A stretch of 64,000 bases of DNA from Mesorhizobium huakuii (GCF_030160235.1 NZ_BSNY01000047.1:1-64000); one strand, 5' to 3'; counted from the first letter of the stretch, positions 1-8,940 are shown. Made by a program: numbers and translations. The notes: generated by a model from the sequence alone, not told the origin.

Positions 1-7
1 CACCAGA

Positions 8-51
8 TTCTCATCCAGATTGTCGCGCGCTTCTCATCAGAATTGTCGCGC
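8..51. repeat. Two tandem 21-bp imperfect repeats, possible insertion-sequence end
   Basis: Two copies of a sequence beginning TTCTCATC and ending TTGTCGCGC lie at 8-28 and 31-51, a period of 23 bp, with a small mismatch block in the middle. Further copies may lie to the left of the window. Multiple short repeats at an element end are typical of IS21-family transposons, but no transposase gene is visible here, so the family is a guess. Confidence 0.45.
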
Positions 52-764
52 CACACCCCGCGAAGCCGGATCCCGAAACTGGACTAATGCCTGGGGTGGT
101 TTTTGATCGGGAGGGCGCCCGCGTCGGCTTCGTGTCTGTCCCGGCCTTGTTGGAAGCTATACGAAGCTGCGGACCAGGCGCTTTTGGGTACGTGATGGAC
201 CTCGTTGGCGAACATTCCTTTAGGGGTGCGCTTATTCGGTTTGAACCGGCCGGCAGAAATGAGATGGGCACCGCTCCCCTTATGCGAATGAACTGACCGG
301 GGTGTGTGGGCAGCGGCGATGAAACATTGGTAACGGCGCCTTGTGAGACAGGGTTGATCCGTATGGAACGGCGGCCGAGCGACTAGCTCGGCCGTGTTCG
401 AGAGCGACTGTGTATGGCGCGGCCAACCTATCGCCGCCACCGTGTCATCCGTTCTCGATACAGTTCCTCGGATGTGCACAGTCCTTCGGGATATTCTTCA
501 GACCTCAATTGTCAGCAGGATCATCGCATCGCTAAAGACGCCATCGTCATTCCGGAACGCTACACCCATACCCTCCAATATCTTCAAGCACGCCAACGAA
601 CGGGAAGCGTCAAAGGGTTGCGCTGCGCCGTGGGCGGACAGCGGAAGGTCTTGTATCCGGGTCGTGAGCGCCACAGTAGGCCTCATCCCATCCAGATTGC
701 GCATGAGTGAATCCGTCGATAGGCTCCGGCGCTGCGTCGAGCGCATCGGTCTCAATGCGAGTCA
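52..764. other. No convincing gene; island spacer next to a possible IS end
   Basis: About 700 bases without a credible coding sequence. Short open frames exist on both strands, but none has a good ribosome binding site, a recognisable domain or a consistent codon pattern. It may be the non-coding flank or a decayed remnant of the insertion sequence suggested by the repeats at 8-51. Confidence 0.5.
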
Positions 765-1169
765 TTAGGACACGGAACTTGGGCTGCGCGTTTTGTCTTC
801 CAGACGCTCGAATTGCTCCCATAAGTGCCGAATGAGATCCGCGCGCGCGGCCTCTAGGGAGGCGTACCCCTCCGCAACGTAGTAGTTTCGCTCCCACACC
901 CACCGAAAGCTTACAGCACCGTTTCTATCTTTTCGGGCATACCGTGCGATACGCCCCTTGAGTCCCGGCAGCCTGAGTGTCTCGACGACTTCGCTGAAGC
1001 GGAGGGCGTCGTCGTATTTGCCTAAATTGCAATACCGGTCGAGCCATTCCTGGGCTGTGGCTTCGAAGAACTTATGCCGGAAGGCTCGGATGCAGAGCGT
1101 CGACTGAGGCGCTCTCGCCAGCGATGTGAGGTCGGCTGGGTACCTTCCGGTATCGATCTTGTAGGTCAT
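765..1169 (-). CDS. Hypothetical protein, 134 aa, island cargo
   Basis: Function not recognised. The start at 1169 (protein begins MTYKIDTGRY) is chosen because GAGGTG lies 4 bases upstream; an in-frame start at 1199 has a poorer site. The product is a soluble protein rich in Arg, Tyr and Trp, with a C-terminal half containing an aromatic stretch (VWERNYYVAEGYASL) followed by a helix-like acidic and basic segment. There is no signal peptide or membrane segment. It is transcribed divergently from the recombinase operon, 117 bases away. It could be an accessory regulator or directionality factor of the island, or unrelated cargo; the sequence alone does not decide. Confidence 0.6.
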   Translation of the reverse strand: MTYKIDTGRYPADLTSLARAPQSTLCIRAFRHKFFEATAQEWLDRYCNLGKYDDALRFSEVVETLRLPGLKGRIARYARKDRNGAVSFRWVWERNYYVAEGYASLEAARADLIRHLWEQFERLEDKTRSPSSVS

Positions 1170-1286
1170 GTGCACCTCGCCTGTACTCCTGGGATCCACA
1201 AGTCACCCGGCCACCACAGGCCAAGGATATTGACGAATCAACTTGTGCCCAGATACACGTTTATAAGACAATCAGGAGTTCGCAAT

Positions 1287-3368
1287 ATGCCAGCTAAAAA
1301 ATCTCGGCCCTCAAGCAAGGCAAGTGGCGGCTGGTATGTGCGCGAGGATGAGCCCGTAGCGGTGATTCCGGGCTCAGATTCTAAAGGGGATTTTCGATCC
1401 CTAGTCCCGCTCTACGGAACCCATTTTTGCTTTCGTTTGGCAAGGTCGTTCGGCAGGGGCTGTCTCGGGGATGCCAAGGAGTCCGTGGACACGTATGCGT
1501 CCGCCTTGCGACGGCTTTTTGCATCGATAGCGGCGCTGGCAATAGCCGCACCGGATGCTGCCTGCGGACGGCTGTTCAATCATCTGACAAACACTGAGGG
1601 GAGTCCTCCGGAGCAGATGCTATCCGACGCCGTTCAAGCGGTCGTGGAAAAGATTCGAGATCGCAACAATCATTCGATCATAGTGTCCAAGAGCGATCGA
1701 ACGAGAATGGGTCTCGTGGGTGCCATCAACGGCGGCCTCCGCAGATTAACTGAAGACGACTTCTTGCCGTTGATCCGACCTGCCAAATATCGGCGGCTAT
1801 CCGTCGTGGATCTCCCCAAAATACCCACGTTGGCAGAGCTGGCGCCCGGCGGACGCGCTCCAGTGGCAATCCACGATGGCATGTCGCTCGACGATCACCT
1901 TTCGGCTGTGCAGACGCTGAACCTAGAGCGGTTGGCTGCTCTAAGGGAATGTCTCGAGAAAGAACTTCTGGCGGAGTACGAGGCTTTCAGGCGCGGACAG
2001 ACCTTCATCAGCACGGCCCGGGTTGCGGACATTAGAGCTATTCAGAACTGCCTGAAGGCTGTCCCGTTGCAGAGTTCACGTGCACGGCTCCGCGGAATGG
2101 TCGAGCTGCAATTAAAGCGCGCCTTTGGTAGCGCCTGCGATTTCCTCGCTCTGGCTGTCCGCTGGATTGCTGCGCGGCGGAAGGGGATTCTGCGCATGGG
2201 AGACATGTCGAAAAAGGAACATGCGATGATCTCGTTGGCGGGGGGACGCCGTTGCGTGCTCCCATGCCTCGAAGCAAGCCCCGTTGCAGCCAACGCCTGC
2301 TTCGGCATCCTTCTGATTGACACCGCGCTCAACGTTGCGGTCTTAGAGGAACTTCCTCAAGATCCATTCATCGGGAAAGCGTCACGCGGTCAGATCAAAG
2401 TCGGATTGCTGAGCGGGATCAAGATACGAGCCGGCGGCAAACCTGTCAGCGCTGCGATTTCCGAGTTTGAAGAAGAGTACCAGGCGTCGCTTCCATTAAA
2501 GGATAGCTACAATGCCGTATCGGGCATTGAGGCAATCCGGATGTATCAGGAGATGAGTGCTCCGATACGCAAGAGATGCTCGCCCAAAGTAGCCAAATGT
2601 TTCTGGCTTCAGCCCTTCGGGACCTCCTTGAACGGCGGTCCCGTGGTCGCCGGCCTGAAGACTGCAGCAAGCACCCTTTGGCCCAACTTTCTAGACCGCC
2701 ACAAGCATCATCCCGTAATCGGTGGTCTGCGCATAACACGTCAAATGATACGTACGACTGTCAAATCGATACGGGCCGTCAAGAACGGATTTCACCATGC
2801 TATCGTTCAGACGCTGGGCGACCATTCCAGCCCGGCAACGACAATGGGTTACATATTGAAACCGTGGATCCGTGCTCAATTGTCGGAGCAGGTCAGATCG
2901 TTTCAAACACTGCTTGAAGCTACTCTAGCTGAAAACATACCGGGTGCTGCCGAGTCGCTCGGAATCGATCAAGATGAGCTACGGAGACGGGTGGAAGTTG
3001 GTATCGAGGCGGGCCTCGATTTTGTCTGCGTGACTCTCCGGCCCGCTGATCAGAAGAACATTGCACATGGGCCAACCTGCGATCCGCTTCAGCCGTGCGA
3101 TACCTGCCCGGTGCGACGGTTCGTGCCCACCGATGAAAACTTCATAACGCTGCACCTTGCGCATCGAGCACTTCGCCAGGCTGAGGGGTCCCTCCTAGCC
3201 GTCAACCCCGAGCGCTGGGCCAAAATTTGGCTACCGTGGAGAGCGATGACCGAAGCCTATGTCGGAAAGCTGCGAGAAAGCCCTCACAGGCGCCGATACG
3301 AAATGGCGGCTTCACTAGCCGACAGCATGCTCGCCTCCAACCAAGTTGCGCTTCCAATTGTGAAATAG
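1287..3368 (+). CDS. Large tyrosine recombinase (integrase 1 of the trio), 693 aa
   Basis: Putative site-specific recombinase for integration and excision of the island. ATG at 1287 is preferred over a longer frame from 1074 because AGGAG lies 8 bases upstream and the longer frame overlaps the divergent gene. The C-terminal half has tyrosine recombinase boxes: QMIR at 486-489 where HxxR is expected, DHSSPATTMGY with His513, and Tyr522 nine residues later. The first box His is therefore Gln. Near the C terminus Cys598, Cys604 and Cys607 form a CxxxxxCxxC cluster that may bind zinc. At 693 aa it is much longer than XerC/D-type enzymes (about 300 aa). The next recombinase starts 9 bases downstream, so the genes form an operon. 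It resembles one of the integrases of the gin operon of GInts; I cannot say which. Confidence 0.85.
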   Translation: MPAKKSRPSSKASGGWYVREDEPVAVIPGSDSKGDFRSLVPLYGTHFCFRLARSFGRGCLGDAKESVDTYASALRRLFASIAALAIAAPDAACGRLFNHLTNTEGSPPEQMLSDAVQAVVEKIRDRNNHSIIVSKSDRTRMGLVGAINGGLRRLTEDDFLPLIRPAKYRRLSVVDLPKIPTLAELAPGGRAPVAIHDGMSLDDHLSAVQTLNLERLAALRECLEKELLAEYEAFRRGQTFISTARVADIRAIQNCLKAVPLQSSRARLRGMVELQLKRAFGSACDFLALAVRWIAARRKGILRMGDMSKKEHAMISLAGGRRCVLPCLEASPVAANACFGILLIDTALNVAVLEELPQDPFIGKASRGQIKVGLLSGIKIRAGGKPVSAAISEFEEEYQASLPLKDSYNAVSGIEAIRMYQEMSAPIRKRCSPKVAKCFWLQPFGTSLNGGPVVAGLKTAASTLWPNFLDRHKHHPVIGGLRITRQMIRTTVKSIRAVKNGFHHAIVQTLGDHSSPATTMGYILKPWIRAQLSEQVRSFQTLLEATLAENIPGAAESLGIDQDELRRRVEVGIEAGLDFVCVTLRPADQKNIAHGPTCDPLQPCDTCPVRRFVPTDENFITLHLAHRALRQAEGSLLAVNPERWAKIWLPWRAMTEAYVGKLRESPHRRRYEMAASLADSMLASNQVALPIVK

Positions 3369-3377
3369 GTTCCACCG

Positions 3378-5726
3378 ATGCACGCTCGGAAACACCGCTA
3401 TAACCCTGTTCCACCGTCCTCCAATCCTGACAGAACACAGCATGACCGAGTTATAGCTGAACTTGAAACGCCACCCTGGCTCGCCGAAGGCGGGCTGCTA
3501 TCGGACCATTGGATCTGCAATACGGAAGATCCCAACGGGCTGCTACGGAAACCGATCGTCATCGATTTCTCACTACCGGTCAATCCCGGCCCAGTCCGGC
3601 TAAACGACCGCGGCCACGAGCACGACCACCTTACGGCAAAGCTGTTCTTCTACTACAGTCTGAGTACTGCGGATGGCTGGAACACCTCAGCACTGTCATC
3701 TAGGCAGGCATACCTTGACCTTATAGATCTGATCCGATGGCGGGAAAGCGCGGGCCTGCGTAGGATTGATCAACTTCGGCCAATATGGTTCGAACAGTTT
3801 CAAGAAGACTTATCCGGTCCTACGTCAAATTTCCTTCCATATTGGGATCGAATTGAGGCGTTCATCCAGAACATCCGCTTAGGTTTGGAAGAACTTCCGC
3901 TGAGGGAAGGAGGCAGTCGTCTGGCTGCGAACGAGGTTGCGGAGCGCCTCGGCCTCGTCAACACACTTCAGATACCTCGGCCTTGCTGGGCAAGGTTTCT
4001 CAATTTCATAAAGGAAACTAGACCCGATATCTACGACAGGACAGTCTACTACAGACAACGGGATGATTTCCTTAACGAGGAAGCGCCCGACTACGAGCCC
4101 ATCAATGGCCGCATCTATAGCCGGTTGCGAACCTGGGAAGCTCTCTGGAAACTCAAACATCGTCTGCAGCACGATCCCGTCCAGTTTAGGCCTATCGATC
4201 CTGGCATTACAACACTGGCAATCGCCCGCGGCATCTCTTCTAAAGTACCCACGCCGACACCTGAACCGCCCGCATATCAAGTCTGCTTCCTGATAAATGA
4301 AGCACTGAAAATGACCTTGTCGCAGTCGACCGCGCTCGATGCAGTTTTCGACGCCGTGCGAGCTGCGGGCAAGGAATATCCCGAGGGTGGCAAGGTTGGT
4401 TTCCGGCTCCGCAATGAAGCTATTCGAAAGAAAATGCGGGAGCTCAGCTCCGGAGTCCACGGCACTACGCTGTCGGAGATCACGTTTCTCGATGCTTATG
4501 CTTGGCGAAAGACAAGGCTCGGCGAAACCCGAAAAGGCACGGAGCTCCGGCAGCTACTTTTCGTGATACGAGCGGCAGCGGCTGCCATCATAATTGCGGC
4601 AATTGGCGCTCGTCGCCACCAGGAAAATCAGTCCTTGCGCGACGACTGCCTCTATCAGGACGCTCACGGGAACCAGTTCATGAGCGTCTGGATCGAGAAA
4701 TCCCTTAGGGATATTGACGGCATCCCGGTCACGCAGTCTGTCGTGCGGGCCGTAGAGGTTCTTCGCACCCTTAGTGCGGATGCCAGGAGCCTCCGGGAGA
4801 GCAAGTGGCTTTTCGAGTTCGTCGAGCCAGACGGGTCCGGCCACTCTGTTGCCTTTAACATGACGGATGCCGTTCGAATCTTCGCAGAGTATGTCGGTGT
4901 CCCTCCACTTCCTGACGGCACGTACTGGAACTTCACGGCACAACAATTTCGATCCTTTTTCGCGCTTACTTACTACCACCGATGGAGCTACCCGTCGTTG
5001 ACCGCGCTCTCGCTCTTTATGCGTCACTACAACCCAGACACCACCCGTGCCTATGTGACGGCAACCGGGCGCGGAAACTACATCAAGATCGCCGACGAGC
5101 GAAACGCGCGAGAAAAAAAAAGGGCCGAAGAAAAGGCTCTGACGGCAAGAGCCCTTCGGGCAGCGGACTTCGAGAACGGTCGCGAGCAGTTTCTTTACGA
5201 GACCGTTCGAGACGCAGCCACTGGCGTGGCTGCTCCTATGGCGGGACGAGGCGGCGAACTTTGGATGCGCGACCTGGCTGCGTTGGTCGAGCAGTGCCGT
5301 CGGCACGTCACCTTTGCGCTGTCGTCGGGGGAAGGTAGTTTCGACCAAGCCCTCAAGGAGTGGGTAAGCGGCAAGCACCTTGAGCCGCACCCGCTTGGGC
5401 ATTCTTTCTGCAAGTGCAGTCCCGAACGAATCGATCTCGATGCGGCCCGATGCCTTCAGGCGAAGCGGGTTGCTGAAGGCGACGCCGCCGTCGCATTGGA
5501 AACCAAGCCGGATTACGCCTACGCTCCCGACGCGGTCTGCGCGGAGTGCTCAAACAATGTTTGCCTGAGCGTGAACGAGAGGTATTGGAACGATAACCTA
5601 TCGGAAGCCCAACGCGCTGCGGAATTGGCGCCCACTCAGCGCCAAAGAGCGTTCGCTTCTGACCGCCGCGATAGAATTGAATCTCACCTCGCACGCTGTC
5701 GTAAGCAGTGGCGCACCGAGGAGTGA
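3378..5726 (+). CDS. Large tyrosine recombinase (integrase 2 of the trio), 782 aa
   Basis: Second recombinase of the operon. Visible boxes are Arg412/Arg413 with Glu416 (box I, RRHQENQSL), QQFR at 522-525 in place of HxxR, His550 in MRHYNPDTT, and the candidate nucleophile Tyr559 nine residues later. As in the preceding enzyme, the first box His is replaced by Gln. A basic helix (about 575-600) follows and then a Cys-rich tail (Cys678, Cys680, Cys721, Cys724, Cys729) that may bind metal. A run of nine A bases at 5113-5121, just after the catalytic domain, could allow slippage. The spacing of 4 bases to the next gene supports co-transcription. The catalytic assignments come from motif reading only. 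Confidence 0.85.
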   Translation: MHARKHRYNPVPPSSNPDRTQHDRVIAELETPPWLAEGGLLSDHWICNTEDPNGLLRKPIVIDFSLPVNPGPVRLNDRGHEHDHLTAKLFFYYSLSTADGWNTSALSSRQAYLDLIDLIRWRESAGLRRIDQLRPIWFEQFQEDLSGPTSNFLPYWDRIEAFIQNIRLGLEELPLREGGSRLAANEVAERLGLVNTLQIPRPCWARFLNFIKETRPDIYDRTVYYRQRDDFLNEEAPDYEPINGRIYSRLRTWEALWKLKHRLQHDPVQFRPIDPGITTLAIARGISSKVPTPTPEPPAYQVCFLINEALKMTLSQSTALDAVFDAVRAAGKEYPEGGKVGFRLRNEAIRKKMRELSSGVHGTTLSEITFLDAYAWRKTRLGETRKGTELRQLLFVIRAAAAAIIIAAIGARRHQENQSLRDDCLYQDAHGNQFMSVWIEKSLRDIDGIPVTQSVVRAVEVLRTLSADARSLRESKWLFEFVEPDGSGHSVAFNMTDAVRIFAEYVGVPPLPDGTYWNFTAQQFRSFFALTYYHRWSYPSLTALSLFMRHYNPDTTRAYVTATGRGNYIKIADERNAREKKRAEEKALTARALRAADFENGREQFLYETVRDAATGVAAPMAGRGGELWMRDLAALVEQCRRHVTFALSSGEGSFDQALKEWVSGKHLEPHPLGHSFCKCSPERIDLDAARCLQAKRVAEGDAAVALETKPDYAYAPDAVCAECSNNVCLSVNERYWNDNLSEAQRAAELAPTQRQRAFASDRRDRIESHLARCRKQWRTEE

Positions 5727-5730
5727 CGAT

Positions 5731-6207
5731 ATGCTGCAACGATCGGAAAGCGCAGCACGGCGATCATTTCGGACAAAGGTCGAAATCCTAGAAGGATGGG
5801 TGGACGCTGGGGCGGTACCCGACGGACAGCATTGGCCCAACGGACCAGTGGCACTTCGGGAGTGGGGCGACGAACAGCTCGGCGTGTCGGCGTGGTCAAG
5901 CCCGAACATCGCCTCACCGAACGGCCCGCATCGCGATTTGCGGACGAGATATGACGCAGCCTGCGGGTCGCTGCGGAAGCTCGACAGGCACGCCGCGACC
6001 GATTCTCTAGAAGAGGAGCTGAAAGTTCTAAGACTCCACCGCGACGGTCTCGTCGAACAGAACCTCATCCTCAATAGAGACAACAGAGATCTGCGTAAAA
6101 AATATGAAATGGCTTCGCAATTACTTGAGGTAAGTAAAGAAGCGGAAGCTCTTCTTCTCAAGAAAATATCAAAGATATCTCCCTTGCATCGAGTTGACGA
6201 GCCATGA
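5731..6207 (+). CDS. Small coiled-coil protein of the recombinase operon, 158 aa
   Basis: No catalytic domain recognised. ATG at 5731 follows a GAGGAG site, part of which lies in the end of the previous gene. The N-terminal half contains a compact region with several Trp (GWVDAGAVPDG, GVSAWS); residues about 85-145 are highly charged and heptad-like (SLEEELKVLRLHRDGLVEQN) and should form a coiled coil. Its stop overlaps the ATG of the third recombinase (ATGA), so translation is probably coupled. GInt islands carry one small helix-loop-helix protein in the gin operon, reported as essential for both integration and excision; this gene occupies the equivalent role by context. A job in assembling the three recombinases is inference. 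Confidence 0.75.
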   Translation: MLQRSESAARRSFRTKVEILEGWVDAGAVPDGQHWPNGPVALREWGDEQLGVSAWSSPNIASPNGPHRDLRTRYDAACGSLRKLDRHAATDSLEEELKVLRLHRDGLVEQNLILNRDNRDLRKKYEMASQLLEVSKEAEALLLKKISKISPLHRVDEP

Positions 6208-7667
6208 AAGCGCCAAAGATAATTCTCCACAGGATGGGTAGAGATTACCGTATCAAGGGAAAGCCGTTTCCTCGGCACCCGGTCCTGATCGGCGCCAAAG
6301 GCATCGTGCTTGCTGTGTCCGACTACCTTGAGGAATTGGCCGTCCAGCGAAACAAAGCGGCGGGAAGCGTATTGGGGACAGCCGGGATCTTGTTGGAATG
6401 GTTCAAGGCACTGTCTGCCAAGAGGCTCGACTGGTCGCAAGCGTCCGACGAATTCCTTAGAGAATGGGCAACCGCTCAAGAAGGAACAATTAGCACAAGG
6501 CGTATCGCCACGAAGATCGGCACCGTGTTTGACTTCTACCGTGTCGCACAGAGCAAATTTAAGTGGATTGATCGAGTGGTGGGTGAGAATAGCTCCAAGC
6601 CTGGAGCATGGCGATACCCTCTGTCATACGAGATTGTGATCCGAAAGCATAAGGATGGGCGTGAAACCGAACGTCTAAAGCCTTCATATTCCTATGCAAC
6701 GATCCCCCTGTCCCCACGGCGACCTACGCCCACCGCGCAGCAAGTCGAAGTTCTTGGTGACGCTTTGCTGGACAAACCGAATCTCGAGAGAGCCACGATG
6801 TGGTGGCTCGCCGCATCCTGGATGCACGCCGTCGGGCTGAGGATAGGTGGTGTCGTTTCGTTGACGCTTGGCTCGATTTCTTCGGCATTGGCAGCGGAGG
6901 GGATAATGGATTCGACCGGACGGGCTTGGAACCTGTCATTGACCGCCTCCGATGCGTGCGCGCAGGACCAGATAAAGCTGGCCATTGCACGCCTTCGAGA
7001 GGACCGGCGTCAAGAAATCGGCGTCGCTGTTACCGAAAAAGGGAAAAAGACCCGAACGGTCCCGGTTCCCTTGGATTTGCTGGAGAACGTTCTGGATTAC
7101 ATTTGGGGCGCTAGGGCTCACTTAATCAAGAAGTTGGCATCGAGCCGTCCGCGATACCGACCCTCAGAGGCTCTATTCATCTCACTGAAAACAGGAGCGG
7201 CATTTGAATCGAAGTCGCTCGGCAACGAGTTCAAACGCTACTTCAATGAGTTGGGCATCCCTGGTTCGGGTCATCGCCTGCGGGCGCGTTTTGCAATGGC
7301 GCACTTGCTGAAAGGGTACCTTAAGGCTAGAGCAGCACACGGTCGCGCCTATGACGCGCGAAGCATCCTGCACGACACGGCCGAGGTTATGGGTCACAGC
7401 CATACGAATACCCTCAAACCCTACCTTGGCGATGTCATAAAGGAAGAGAATGCGCTTCCAGGGGAACCGATCCTCGTTTTGTCGAGCGACCATGCCGCTC
7501 TCCTTCGTGGATTATCGGAAGCGCTTGAGCTTACAGGCGCGCCTTTGTCCGCAGCGCTTCAGCGCTTCTGTGATCTTCATGGGATCGAAGCGAGACCTGA
7601 AATTGGATCGGTGCATGATCTGCGGCGAGCCATCGAGCGACGCGAGCGCTCACTGACTACGACTTAA
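6204..7667 (+). CDS. Tyrosine recombinase (integrase 3 of the trio), 487 aa
   Basis: This is the only member of the trio with a full set of recognisable catalytic residues: Arg213 in GLRIGGVVSL, HRLR at 357-360, His398 in VMGHSHTNT and Tyr407 nine residues later. An N-terminal SAM-like DNA-binding region would lie about residues 30-150. The ATG overlaps the previous stop by 4 bases. It has no Cys-rich tail, unlike integrases 1 and 2. The gene ends 14 bases before the convergent repressor-like gene. The complete active site suggests this subunit performs strand cleavage while the other two may be partners with altered chemistry; that division of labour is inference. Confidence 0.88.
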   Translation: MKAPKIILHRMGRDYRIKGKPFPRHPVLIGAKGIVLAVSDYLEELAVQRNKAAGSVLGTAGILLEWFKALSAKRLDWSQASDEFLREWATAQEGTISTRRIATKIGTVFDFYRVAQSKFKWIDRVVGENSSKPGAWRYPLSYEIVIRKHKDGRETERLKPSYSYATIPLSPRRPTPTAQQVEVLGDALLDKPNLERATMWWLAASWMHAVGLRIGGVVSLTLGSISSALAAEGIMDSTGRAWNLSLTASDACAQDQIKLAIARLREDRRQEIGVAVTEKGKKTRTVPVPLDLLENVLDYIWGARAHLIKKLASSRPRYRPSEALFISLKTGAAFESKSLGNEFKRYFNELGIPGSGHRLRARFAMAHLLKGYLKARAAHGRAYDARSILHDTAEVMGHSHTNTLKPYLGDVIKEENALPGEPILVLSSDHAALLRGLSEALELTGAPLSAALQRFCDLHGIEARPEIGSVHDLRRAIERRERSLTTT

Positions 7668-7681
7668 GAGCGTCAACCTCA

Positions 7682-8767
7682 CTACCGGATTGACGCTACG
7701 ACCTTGCCAATGACCATGGGCTCGGCAAGATCGTCCGAGACATCAAGCACAAGCCGAAGGGCGGGGTCACCTCCCCGTTCCACAAGGAAAAGGCCGCTAG
7801 TTAATGTCCGTTGCGCGGCATCGATAACAAGGAGATCTCCTCGCCGGATATCATGTTCGATACAATCTTCGGGGGAGGAAATAATGGTAGTGAAGTCCGG
7901 ATTGGCACCTCGCCGACGCAGAAAATCGGTAGGCAAGCCCCAGACCCGGGCCGCCACCTGTTCCTCGTGGCCACGATTTCTGTACTCGAAGGGATCCTCG
8001 GTAGCGTAAGTCATCGAATTCGGCCTGGCGAGTAGCTGTTCTCTCCTCCTCTTGGAGGCCTGCCATTTCAGAAGGCGGGTCACGTCTTTCGATGCACCTC
8101 GCCTGGCAGGCTCCGACAAAAGCTTCAATTCGGGAATGATGTGATCTACCGTCTGGGTTCTGTGCCACTCTCCCGTTGGCTTCCTTGAAACGCCGTCTTG
8201 CAGACCGGGCCTTTGCAGAAGGCTGTCAAGGTAACTGCTCCCCGTCGACCCTGCCTCGCCAAGAAGCCATGGCGGCTCAACTCCAAACGCCAGCCCATAG
8301 AGCGTCGCCCAGTCGGCGTCGAACCTGACAATTCCGCTCTCGTGCTGAACGTAAGTTGTTGCTGCCCAACCGAAGTGTCGCGACGCCGCCGCCGCCGATC
8401 CGAAATCGGCTAGAATTCGCGCAATTTTCAGCCTATTGCCAGCGGCAATCGCCATCGTGGTTCTCGCGCCGTTCACACTGGCAGAGAACCCTGTCGCCGA
8501 AAGACTGGAATGAGGAAGCGTCGGACCCTCGTTCCCTTCTGTAGCTCCGCTTCGAAGCCAAGCGGCATCCACGTCGAATGATTGCGCGTACTTTTCAAGA
8601 GCATCCGCTCCGACCGAACGTATGCCTCTCTCATGGCTCTTGTAGGTCCCTATCGGCACGCCGATCGCAGCAGCAGCTTGCTGCATCGAAGTGTAGCCGG
8701 CAGCGAGCCTGGCTTCCGCGAGCCGGCTTGCAATCGAGGTGTTCCCGTAACGCTTCGTTGAGGTCAA
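7682..8767 (-). CDS. Two-HTH XRE-family regulator with degenerate S24/LexA-like C-terminal domain, 361 aa
   Basis: Probable repressor of the island. Residues about 13-68 form one XRE-type helix-turn-helix (RLAEARLAAGYTSMQQAAAA), and residues about 108-165 form a second, diverged copy (RLKIARILADFGSAAAAS). The C-terminal 90 residues resemble the peptidase S24 fold of LexA and CI: Cys302 followed by IEHDIRRGDLLVID occupies the place of the usual SMEPTI-GD motif, so the nucleophilic Ser appears to be Cys and the following Met-Glu-Pro-Thr is largely lost. No obvious general-base Lys is seen downstream. Self-cleavage is therefore doubtful. It is convergent to the recombinase operon and lies between that operon and the comM junction, the usual place for an island switch gene. 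Confidence 0.8.
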   Translation of the reverse strand: MTSTKRYGNTSIASRLAEARLAAGYTSMQQAAAAIGVPIGTYKSHERGIRSVGADALEKYAQSFDVDAAWLRSGATEGNEGPTLPHSSLSATGFSASVNGARTTMAIAAGNRLKIARILADFGSAAAASRHFGWAATTYVQHESGIVRFDADWATLYGLAFGVEPPWLLGEAGSTGSSYLDSLLQRPGLQDGVSRKPTGEWHRTQTVDHIIPELKLLSEPARRGASKDVTRLLKWQASKRRREQLLARPNSMTYATEDPFEYRNRGHEEQVAARVWGLPTDFLRRRGANPDFTTIISSPEDCIEHDIRRGDLLVIDAAQRTLTSGLFLVERGGDPALRLVLDVSDDLAEPMVIGKVVASIR

Positions 8768-8940
8768 GGCTCGTTCCAGATGTCAACCGGAACCATCGTA
8801 TGGCATGACGTTCGGAAGAGCCACTTTGTCGAAGCACCCTAAGGAGCTCCATACGGTATGATTCTTTCCGCAGCCTAGAATGCCAACACTTCCAAGGGTT
8901 TGCCTCATGATACCGATTTCGAATAGGTGAAAAGACTTTC

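Larger units (their letters stand above)
1..8940. mobile_element. Right-hand part of a GInt-like genomic island inserted in comM
   Basis: The segment from the left window edge to the comM break at about 8941 holds three tyrosine recombinase genes, a small coiled-coil gene, a repressor-like gene and a short hypothetical gene, and nothing typical of the core genome. Codon use and base composition look visibly less GC-biased than in the genes after 9 kb. comM is broken exactly at the boundary. Three integrases plus a small helix-rich protein in one operon is the described signature of GInt islands (ginABCD); assigning this element to that family is inference. The left end and most cargo lie outside the window, so size and flanking repeats cannot be given. 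Confidence 0.8.

Noticed and set aside
84-479. 131-codon open frame on the minus strand in the island spacer
   Set aside because: No ribosome site and no recognisable family; possibly a remnant of the insertion-sequence flank, but not supportable as a gene.
8768-8904. Partly symmetrical CGTATGG/CCATACGG words before the repressor-like gene
   Set aside because: Only 7 bp match and the distance is large; too weak to call an operator.
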